Below, in pieces: positions 57,933-64,000 of a DNA stretch of 64,000 nucleotides. Made by a program: the position numbers and the translations under genes. Positions within the stretch are counted from its first letter, which is position 1. Each line of letters starts with the position of its first letter. The notes below the pieces were generated by a model that saw only the letters and a program-made list of their open reading frames with translations, was not told where the DNA came from and did no database searches. Source of the stretch: Coprothermobacter proteolyticus DSM 5265 (GTDB taxonomy: Bacteria; Coprothermobacterota; Coprothermobacteria; Coprothermobacterales; Coprothermobacteraceae); contig NC_011295.1 of assembly GCF_000020945.1 (NCBI RefSeq), forward strand, positions 248,001-312,000. Reading direction: 5' to 3'.

Positions 57933-59492
57933 GTGTTAAGAAGTTTCTTTAACGGCATATCTGGTCTGAAAGTTCATCAAATAAGGATTGATGTCATATC
58001 AAACAATATCGCTAACGTGAATACCACTGCTTACAAAGCAGCTCGGGCCACTTTTAGTGATGTTGTGGCTTTAACGCTTAAGGGCGCTAGAGCACCTTAC
58101 GGTGGTCGAGGCGGAACAAACCCGTCCCAAGTGGGCTTAGGTGTGGGACTAGCTACTATTGATAACATCATGACGCAGGGCCCAACAAACAATACAAACC
58201 GAGCTTCAGATTTGGCCATACAAGGTGATGGCTTCTTTGTAGTGTCAGACGGCCAGAGGAACTGGTTTACTCGTGATGGTGCTTTCGATATTGACCTCAC
58301 TGGTAGACTCATACAATTGTCAACGGGTTTGAAAGTCCAAGGATGGTCTATGATACCCACGCAGAAGATCAGGTTCGGTGGCACTGTTGGTACTGCTTCC
58401 ACATCCTTTGGTTTCAGGGTGTACGACAATGAAGGTAACGAACATGTATTCACAGCTTTGGTTCAACCTACGCCAAGCGGTAGCACAGCAGCCATTCACA
58501 TTTATGAAGGCACGGATACCGCCTCTCCTAACCTTGTGCTTACTCAGACCTTGGGTTTTGCAAATGGAGTGGTACAAGCCGGTCAAACAGGTGTTCTCAA
58601 TTGGAACAATATGTCTATAAACTTGGATTTTACATCTTTAGGTATGAGTAATGCTACTGTAAGTGCGCTTGTGGCTGATCCGGTGGTGGAGCCAGACACT
58701 AATAAGGTAGGAGACATTGTCATACCTCGAAGTCTGACCATACCTCCAACACCTACCACTAATGTCCAGTTCCAAGGTAATCTAAATGCAAACGCTCCTG
58801 AGGGCGCTAATGTTACTTTTACAGTGAGCAACGTTATAGACAGTCTGGGAGTCACCCACTCCATGCTTATCAATGCGGTTAAGAGTGCTAGTCCAAATAC
58901 CTGGGATGTCACGGTGTCCATGGAATCTGCAAGCCCTGTTCAATATGTGGTCACTTTTGATTCAGACGGGAGGATTAGTGATGTAAAAAAGGATGGCCAA
59001 AGTTATGGAACCACTCCTACAATCGATTTCGACCCGGGTAACGGAGCACAGACGAGACAAATAACTTTGAATTTCTCCGCGATAACACAGTATGCTGCCG
59101 ATTCCAGGGTGGTTGGCCTTGTAGATGGCAATGTGAACGGTAAGCTACTAAGCTGGTTTGTCACGGACGAAGGTAAAGTCATGGGCGAATTCGATAATGG
59201 CCAAATTAGGGAACTGGCACAGATCGCTTTGGCTAACTTTCAGAATCCCGCAGGGTTAAGCCGTGAAGGAAACAACTTGTGGCAGAATACTGCTAACAGC
59301 GGTTTTCGTGGTTACGTGGAAGCTGGTGACCTTGGTTCTCTCATTATTCGAGGTGCTTTGGAGTCTTCAAACGTTGATTTGGCTGAAGAATTCACTAACC
59401 TTATTATTACGCAGCGTGGTTTCCAGGCGAGTACTAGAGTTATAACCACCTCAGACGAAGTTACACAGGATATAATTGGATTGAAGAGGTAA
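57933..59492 (+). CDS. flgE: Flagellar hook protein FlgE
   Basis: A 519-residue exported hook subunit. N-terminal MLRSFFNGISGLKVHQ and VISNNIANVNTTAYKAARATF, DLAIQGDGFFVVSDG, and C-terminal ALESSNVDLAEEFTNLIITQRGFQASTRVITTSDE are the expected conserved parts. GTG 57933 follows GGGAGGTGAATC. The variable Ser/Thr-rich middle forms the outer hook domains. Confidence 0.95.
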   Translation: MLRSFFNGISGLKVHQIRIDVISNNIANVNTTAYKAARATFSDVVALTLKGARAPYGGRGGTNPSQVGLGVGLATIDNIMTQGPTNNTNRASDLAIQGDGFFVVSDGQRNWFTRDGAFDIDLTGRLIQLSTGLKVQGWSMIPTQKIRFGGTVGTASTSFGFRVYDNEGNEHVFTALVQPTPSGSTAAIHIYEGTDTASPNLVLTQTLGFANGVVQAGQTGVLNWNNMSINLDFTSLGMSNATVSALVADPVVEPDTNKVGDIVIPRSLTIPPTPTTNVQFQGNLNANAPEGANVTFTVSNVIDSLGVTHSMLINAVKSASPNTWDVTVSMESASPVQYVVTFDSDGRISDVKKDGQSYGTTPTIDFDPGNGAQTRQITLNFSAITQYAADSRVVGLVDGNVNGKLLSWFVTDEGKVMGEFDNGQIRELAQIALANFQNPAGLSREGNNLWQNTANSGFRGYVEAGDLGSLIIRGALESSNVDLAEEFTNLIITQRGFQASTRVITTSDEVTQDIIGLKR

Positions 59493-59498
59493 CTATGA

Positions 59499-59693
59499 AT
59501 GATTAAACTGACTTCGCCAAAAGACGAAGAATTTTACCTCAACGAAGATCTAATTGAAAAGGCGGAAGAGCGCGGTGATTTCACCGTGCTCTTCCTGGTT
59601 AACGGTCATAAGTACTTGTGTAAAGAATCTGTAAGTGAGATCATCAAACGCATAGTGCGGTTTAAAAACATGGTGAAAGATCAATGGACATAG
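59499..59693 (+). CDS. flbD: Flagellar protein FlbD
   Basis: A 64-residue protein with MIKLTSPKDEEFYLNEDLIEKAEE and GHKYLCKESVSEIIKRIV, the FlbD pattern (MI.lT..nG..i.lN..lIe.ie..PDT.I.l.nG.k..V.Es..eii..i). Function is unsettled. It lies between flgE and motA as in many Gram-positive and Thermotoga clusters. Start ATG 59499. Confidence 0.88.
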   Translation: MIKLTSPKDEEFYLNEDLIEKAEERGDFTVLFLVNGHKYLCKESVSEIIKRIVRFKNMVKDQWT

Positions 59694-60481
59694 GGGTATT
59701 AGGTGGACTTGCGATAACGTTTGGTCTGATAGTACTATCCGTAATAGCTGATCTGAATTCTTTTATTGATTTTAACAGCATGCTTGTTACCATTGGTGGC
59801 TCCTTCGGTTCTACTCTTGTAGCTGTGGGTTTTGACCGCATGAAAAATCTGCCGAAGTATGTTATGGCAGCTTTTAAGAAGAAGACTTTTGATAAGGCAG
59901 GTACTATAAAACTCTTGGTGGATCTGTCTAACAAGGCAAGAAGGGAAGGACTGCTGGCTTTAGAGGATTCACTCGAAGAACTGGAAGATCCTTTTGTTAA
60001 ACGTGGCCTACAATTGGTCATCGATGGTGTAGAACCTGAGTCAGTTCAAAACATACTGAATTTGGACATAGAAGCCATGCAAAACAGACATGCCGATGGC
60101 AAGATGATCTTTGACGTCTGGGCGGGTTTTGCCCCATCTTTCGGTATGTTGGGAACCATAATGGGACTAGTGCAAATGCTTAAACGGTTGGATGACCCTT
60201 CCACCATAGGGCCCGCTATGGCACTGGCGTTAATCACAACGTTCTATGGTGCTGTGCTGGCCTACGGCGTCTTTCAGCCCATGAGTAACACATTACAGCG
60301 TAAGAGTGACATGGAAAGTGATTTTAGAGAAATGATCGTGGAAGGCATATTGGGTATCCAAAGCGGTGAAAATCCTCGGCTTTTGGAGGAACGTTTAGTT
60401 TCGTTCTTGTCACCTGCTGAACGGGAGCAGTACGAGAGAACCAGGGCTCAAAAGACTGAAGAGGTGGCAGAAGTTGCCTAA
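59684..60481 (+). CDS. motA: Flagellar stator protein MotA
   Basis: A 265-residue membrane protein with four helices and a large cytosolic loop. GVLGGLAITFGLIVLSVI at the start, RREGLLALEDSLEELEDPFVKRGLQLVIDG in the loop (charged residues contacting FliG) and GFAPSFGMLGTIMGLVQMLKRLDDPSTIGPAMALALITTFYG with the conserved Pro are typical; the loop is quoted in parts. It overlaps flbD and motB. Confidence 0.95.
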   Translation: MDIGVLGGLAITFGLIVLSVIADLNSFIDFNSMLVTIGGSFGSTLVAVGFDRMKNLPKYVMAAFKKKTFDKAGTIKLLVDLSNKARREGLLALEDSLEELEDPFVKRGLQLVIDGVEPESVQNILNLDIEAMQNRHADGKMIFDVWAGFAPSFGMLGTIMGLVQMLKRLDDPSTIGPAMALALITTFYGAVLAYGVFQPMSNTLQRKSDMESDFREMIVEGILGIQSGENPRLLEERLVSFLSPAEREQYERTRAQKTEEVAEVA

Positions 60482-61187
60482 GAGAAAGGAGTCTTCGGGC
60501 CCGGGCGCTCCTCTTTGGTGTCTGTCTTACGGAGACCTAGTTACTAACATGTTAGTATTTTTTGTCATGTTATTTGCTTTCTCTACGCTGAATGCAACTA
60601 AATTCGAGCAGATGGCATACTCTTTTGTGGTGGCTCTGGGTGGAGGCATGGGCGTTTTGCCATCAAATCCTACCTTTAGTCCACCCATGCCCATACCGCC
60701 TGACTTCATAATGCAGGGTCCAATGACTGTGGCGGAGCTCTATAGTAATTTGGGGGGAGTTGAGAAGAGTATTCAGCAGCAGTACGGATCTGAGGCGATC
60801 GAAGTAATAGAAGGCGTCAATGAAGTCAGAGTTAGGATCTCAGGGGACCTTTTGTTTATGCCCTGCTCAGCCTCTATCAGACCCGAGACTAGCCAGATAC
60901 TTTCTGCTTTAGCACCAGAGCTTGTTAAGGCACAGAAGGAGGGCTATCGAGTTTACATCGAGGGGCATGCCGCCTATACCTTATCAACATGCCCTGGCTA
61001 CATAGACGATTTCCACATATCTAGCGATCGGGCGTTAAATGTTTTGGAGCGATTCAAGTCTTTGGGCTTAGACGACTCTAAAATGGCGTTGGTTGGGTAC
61101 GGTGATAATGTCCCGGTGGGAGATGTGAATACCCCTCAAGGACAGGCAAAGAATCGCCGAGTGGAGATTACCATTAGGAGGGACTGA
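60474..61187 (+). CDS. motB: Flagellar stator protein MotB
   Basis: A 237-residue protein with one N-terminal membrane helix holding the ion-binding Asp21 (SYGDLVTNMLVFFVML) and a C-terminal OmpA-like peptidoglycan-binding domain (VYIEGHAAYT, ISSDRALNVLERF, GYGDNVPV, NRRVEITI). Start TTG 60474 overlaps motA. Whether H+ or Na+ drives it cannot be read safely from these residues. Confidence 0.95.
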   Translation: MPKRKESSGPGAPLWCLSYGDLVTNMLVFFVMLFAFSTLNATKFEQMAYSFVVALGGGMGVLPSNPTFSPPMPIPPDFIMQGPMTVAELYSNLGGVEKSIQQQYGSEAIEVIEGVNEVRVRISGDLLFMPCSASIRPETSQILSALAPELVKAQKEGYRVYIEGHAAYTLSTCPGYIDDFHISSDRALNVLERFKSLGLDDSKMALVGYGDNVPVGDVNTPQGQAKNRRVEITIRRD

Positions 61188-61633
61188 TGAAGAAGATATT
61201 AGTTTATTTGCTTGTGGTAATACTGTTGCTTGGTGCAGGTATGGCACTTGGCGTTTATGTACTTGCCCCTGTTGTCAAGGATATGGGTTCGAATACAGCA
61301 GCACAAAGTAAGCCTGAGCCTGTGCTTCAGCCTTTGGGCAAGTTCACTACAAACCTAAGTAACCCTAAATACATTATTCAGGTGACAGTGAATTTGGAAT
61401 TCTATGATAAAAAAGCGCTTAGTGAGATTCAAAAAATGGATCCAAGTTTCTTGGTAATTCAGGACGAACTCTTGAAGTATTTCAAGACGTTAAAACCTGA
61501 GGATTTTTCCACAGATAAAGGCCTTAGCCAAATACAGGACAATTTTGTAAAAAGGATAAACAACTTGTATGGAAAGACCGTTTTAAGTGATGTGCTTTTT
61601 GGGGCTGATACGGTTATAACGGTGATGCCATAA
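61187..61633 (+). CDS. fliL: Flagellar basal body protein FliL
   Basis: A 148-residue single-pass membrane protein: helix at about 5-25, then a periplasmic stomatin-like domain with LGKFTTNLSNPKYIIQVTVNLEF and the C-terminal FVKRINNLYGKTVLSDVLF. FliL encircles and supports the stator. The start overlaps the motB stop by one base and the stop overlaps fliM. Confidence 0.92.
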   Translation: MKKILVYLLVVILLLGAGMALGVYVLAPVVKDMGSNTAAQSKPEPVLQPLGKFTTNLSNPKYIIQVTVNLEFYDKKALSEIQKMDPSFLVIQDELLKYFKTLKPEDFSTDKGLSQIQDNFVKRINNLYGKTVLSDVLFGADTVITVMP

Positions 61634-62613
61634 TGGCAGAAACGCTGTCGCAAGAAGAAATTGATACTTTGCTAAGTGCTATTAAAGCCGGCCAAGCAGA
61701 GCTTGTTCAAACCAAAGAGAAAGTAGTTCGTAAATACGACTTTAGAAGACCTGACAAGCTCTCGAAAGAGCAGTTAAGGACCATTCAAATGCTGCACGAG
61801 AATTTTGCCCGTGGAGCAAGTACGGAGCTTGCAGGGTACTTAAGGTCTGCCATGTCTATTTCCATTGTTTCCGTAGACCAAGTAACTTACCAAGAGTACA
61901 TAAGATCCTTATCAGACCCTACGTTCATGTATTTGGTGCCCATCATCGATGTGACCAGTGTGATTTTCGAAATGTCTTTGGATTTCGTTTTCGCCATTAT
62001 TGACAAACTTTTAGGCGGACCTGGTAAACCGTTAAGAGAAGTTAGAGAGCTTACCTCTGTTGAAGCAACCTTAATGAATCGGGTTATGGACGTTTACTTA
62101 AAGCATTGGTTGGAAGCATGGAAGCCCATTGTTCAGTGGAATTTGGGTAAGCCAACACTAGAATACTCTCCAGGGTTCGTGCAGATAATGCCTGGCAGCG
62201 ATGTGGTCATAGTTATCACCTACGAAGAGAAGCTTGGTGAGAAAACTGCCATTGGTACCATATGTGTGCCATATATGGCTATGGAGGGTTTTGTTCAAAA
62301 CCTTACTGCTCACCGTTGGTTTGGGGTAAGCAAGCCAACGCCTGATGATTGGAAAACTACGCTCATGGAGGTTATTGAGGACATAACAGTAGAAGTCTCT
62401 GCAGTCTTAGGAGAAGCGTCCGTCGGTATTGGTGAGATCTTGAAGTGGAATGTGGGCGATGTTATTGAGCTTAGCAGGAGAAGTGATGAGGAAGTGGACC
62501 TTTTAGTTGAGGGGAATCTATTTGCCAAGGGTATACCTGGGATTTACCAGCGAAGGAAGGCTTTGCTTGTTACTGGTCGAAGCGAAGAAGACAGGAAAGA
62601 GGAGGTGGGCTAA
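61633..62613 (+). CDS. fliM: Motor switch protein FliM
   Basis: A 326-residue C-ring protein. The N-terminal LSQEEIDTLLSAI is the CheY-P-binding peptide; VRKYDFRRPDKLSKEQLRTIQMLHENFAR and the CheX/CheC-like core follow; the SPOA domain (VGEILKWNVGDVIEL) is C-terminal. The start shares a base with the fliL stop (TAATG). Confidence 0.95.
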   Translation: MAETLSQEEIDTLLSAIKAGQAELVQTKEKVVRKYDFRRPDKLSKEQLRTIQMLHENFARGASTELAGYLRSAMSISIVSVDQVTYQEYIRSLSDPTFMYLVPIIDVTSVIFEMSLDFVFAIIDKLLGGPGKPLREVRELTSVEATLMNRVMDVYLKHWLEAWKPIVQWNLGKPTLEYSPGFVQIMPGSDVVIVITYEEKLGEKTAIGTICVPYMAMEGFVQNLTAHRWFGVSKPTPDDWKTTLMEVIEDITVEVSAVLGEASVGIGEILKWNVGDVIELSRRSDEEVDLLVEGNLFAKGIPGIYQRRKALLVTGRSEEDRKEEVG

Positions 62614-62619
62614 GACCAT

Positions 62620-63483
62620 ATGTCAGATTTCATTGGGAGTTTGAAACGTTTGCTAAGTGAGATTACGAATGGCGCTGTAAAGTTGGGTAATTTCTATAAG
62701 ACAGAAAATTTGCCTTCTGAACAAGGAGAGTTTGTGATTGTTGACTTTGCACTTGGTGACTTTGGTGATGGCTTCATCGTGCTTAGTGAGGACTTAGCTA
62801 AAACATTGGGTAATGAAATGCTTAGAATATTCCAGCTTACCGTAGATAATCTTAATGATGATTTAGTGCTTAGTACTATTGGAGAAGCAATAAATCAAAG
62901 TGTCAATGGTGCTGTTCAGGAAAATGCAGAACAGTTTGGGATGATCCCTTCTGTTAGTGTGGGTGCAGCTCAAGTCGTGACAGCTGAAGCCCTAAAGGAA
63001 AAAGTGAGTGGTTTATCTTTTATTGAAGTGGAAGGTGGTTTATGGTTTTGTGTGCCCAATAAACTTTCCTCCATACTCTTGATGGGATACAGTGATGTGT
63101 CGGAAAGAGCTGACGCTGTGTCTAGCGAAGTCGAGAAAACATCAGCCTCAGTTATGCAAGAAAATGACGTTGAAGATGTTACCTTTCCACAGCTGCGACC
63201 TGAAGGTGACATTCAGCCCTTACCTAGGAACTTGGAGCTTCTTCTGGATGTAAAAGTTAATGTGTCCGTAGAACTGGGGCGTAGTCGAGTAAGCATCAAA
63301 GACCTTTTGTCATTAGGGTCGGGCTCCATAATCACACTGGACAAATTGGCAGGAGAGCCCGTTGACATTTTAGTCAATGGTAAGCCTATAGCCAAAGGGG
63401 AAGTGGTTGTAATTGACGAGTCTTTCGGTGTTAGAATTCTTGATATAATAGCTCCCAAGGAAAGGCTAAAGGCAGAACTTTAG
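62620..63483 (+). CDS. fliY: Switch phosphatase FliY/FliN
   Basis: A 287-residue protein with an N-terminal CheC-like domain and a C-terminal FliN SPOA domain (about 205-285: [32 protein letters not shown], in two parts). One CheC-type site is visible: [14 protein letters not shown] (S-x3-E-x2-N), so CheY-P phosphatase activity is plausible. It lacks a clear N-terminal CheY-binding peptide like that of Bacillus FliY. GGAGGTG precedes the ATG. Confidence 0.88.
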   Translation: MSDFIGSLKRLLSEITNGAVKLGNFYKTENLPSEQGEFVIVDFALGDFGDGFIVLSEDLAKTLGNEMLRIFQLTVDNLNDDLVLSTIGEAINQSVNGAVQENAEQFGMIPSVSVGAAQVVTAEALKEKVSGLSFIEVEGGLWFCVPNKLSSILLMGYSDVSERADAVSSEVEKTSASVMQENDVEDVTFPQLRPEGDIQPLPRNLELLLDVKVNVSVELGRSRVSIKDLLSLGSGSIITLDKLAGEPVDILVNGKPIAKGEVVVIDESFGVRILDIIAPKERLKAEL

Positions 63484-63499
63484 ACAGCAGGAGGTTAAG

Positions 63500-63868
63500 A
63501 TGAGTAAACGGGTTTTAATTGTGGACGATGCAGCTTTTATGCGAATGATGATAAAGAACGTTTTAACGCAGAACGGTTATGAGGTTGCAGGAGAGGCTTC
63601 CAATGGACAGGAAGCTTTAGTTTTGTATGAAAAAGTTAAGCCGGATCTGGTAACGTTAGATATAACGATGCCTGAGATGGATGGTATCCAAACACTTAAA
63701 GAACTCCTGAAAATGGATCCTTCTGCTAACGTGATCATGGTAACTGCTATGGGACAGCAGCAATTAGTAATCGAGGCTATCCAAGTGGGAGCAAAGGATT
63801 TTGTGGTAAAACCATTCCAACCTGACCGTCTTATAGAGGCGGTAAGGAAGGCTCTGGGGGATGAGTAG
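63500..63868 (+). CDS. cheY: Chemotaxis response regulator CheY
   Basis: A 122-residue receiver domain. Asp9 and Asp10 bind Mg, Asp54 (VTLDITMPEMDG) is the phosphorylation site, Thr82 and Lys104 (VVKPF) complete the active site. Phosphorylated by CheA, it binds FliM. Its place after fliY and before fliO is usual in Gram-positive clusters. AGCAGGAGG precedes the ATG. Confidence 0.96.
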   Translation: MSKRVLIVDDAAFMRMMIKNVLTQNGYEVAGEASNGQEALVLYEKVKPDLVTLDITMPEMDGIQTLKELLKMDPSANVIMVTAMGQQQLVIEAIQVGAKDFVVKPFQPDRLIEAVRKALGDE

Positions 63869-64000
63869 TTTTTGGCAGTGGTTCTTCCTCCTGCTGTTTT
63901 TTGTTGTTCTTATTGGCGTTTTATGGTTTTTAAGTAGATACGGCAGGCGTTGGCTGGGCAATTTCCGCGTACCCGCTCAGGGGAAACAGCTGAAGGTATT
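63861..64000 (+). CDS. fliO: Flagellar export component FliO-like (partial, N-terminal)
   Basis: ATG 63861 lies inside the end of cheY and reads to the window edge: a short polar start, a hydrophobic helix (WFFLLLFFVVLIGVLWFL, about residues 7-24), then basic GRRWLGNF. Only 46 residues are visible. FliO is a small single-pass membrane protein that helps FliP assembly and normally follows cheY. The sequence is poorly conserved in the family, so the call is mainly positional. Confidence 0.72.
   Translation, partial: MSSFWQWFFLLLFFVVLIGVLWFLSRYGRRWLGNFRVPAQGKQLKV

Noticed and set aside
1-64000. CRISPR arrays, tRNA or rRNA genes, complete insertion sequences
   Set aside because: Reading through intergenic regions showed no regularly spaced repeats, cloverleaf-like genes, rRNA stretches or intact transposase.

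Overview
The window looks like chromosomal DNA from an anaerobic, probably thermophilic, motile bacterium with moderate GC. Gene order resembles Firmicutes and Thermotogota: rpmB-Asp23-fakA-recG-rsmD, and a glpK / FAD dehydrogenase / oxidoreductase / DUF1667 run. The flagellar block uses the Gram-positive-type parts list (flbD, fliY, cheC, cheD, csrA, and flgF/flgG-type rod genes beside sigma-28). A Coprothermobacter-like organism is my guess from this mix; nothing in the window proves it.

Layout. Positions 1-3905: the start of fabD on the minus strand, a ThiF/MoeB-type E1-like enzyme, and two tandem paralogous MFS carriers. Positions 3906-8230: a relic of an ABC ATPase, then a clearly AT-richer island (peptidase E-like, DUF2975 plus Xre regulator, a 47-residue Gly-rich peptide, an ABC exporter) that looks horizontally acquired. 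Positions 8249-16561: a glycerolipid and glycerol module (MFS carrier, glycerophosphodiesterase, two esterases, glycerol kinase, FAD glycerol-3-phosphate dehydrogenase, oxidoreductase, DUF1667). Positions 16635-24005: a truncated radical SAM relic, then housekeeping genes (rpmB, Asp23, fakA, recG, an aminotransferase, rsmD, a Mth938-like gene). Positions 24030-30448: mostly minus strand, with pckA under a promoter that overlaps a palindrome, a fucose-isomerase-like protein, a small exporter, and an ABC system with a duplicated permease and a separately encoded AAA-associated domain.

Positions 30626-64000: c-di-GMP, chemotaxis and flagellar genes. They start with a PilZ protein and a DUF2225 protein, then cheW-cheA-cheC-cheD-fliA-flgF/flgG-HDOD. 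A sigma-28 regulon follows (flgM, FlgN-like, flgK, flgL, csrA, an O-antigen-ligase-like membrane/TPR protein, fliS, flagellin), then flaG-fliD-fliT-like-lipoprotein. The last block is the basal body, export, hook, motor and switch genes from flgB to cheY, running out of the window in fliO. Start and stop codons overlap repeatedly, as in long co-transcribed operons.

Points that stand out: (1) a lipoprotein gene between the fliT-like gene and flgB whose frame is broken by one in-frame TGA lying in a strong stem, yet stays open to a TGATG junction with flgB; (2) an O-oligosaccharyltransferase/O-antigen-ligase-like protein between csrA and fliS, close to flagellin; (3) sigma-28 promoters TAAA-N15-(A/T)CCGAATA together with a FliA that seems to lack region 3; (4) repeated TATAAT-N6/7-start arrangements without Shine-Dalgarno sequences, predicting leaderless mRNAs, including one divergent pair sharing a single AT box; (5) a substrate-binding-protein-less ABC importer with its AAA-associated domain split off. 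No tRNA, rRNA, CRISPR array, complete insertion sequence or replication origin was recognised.
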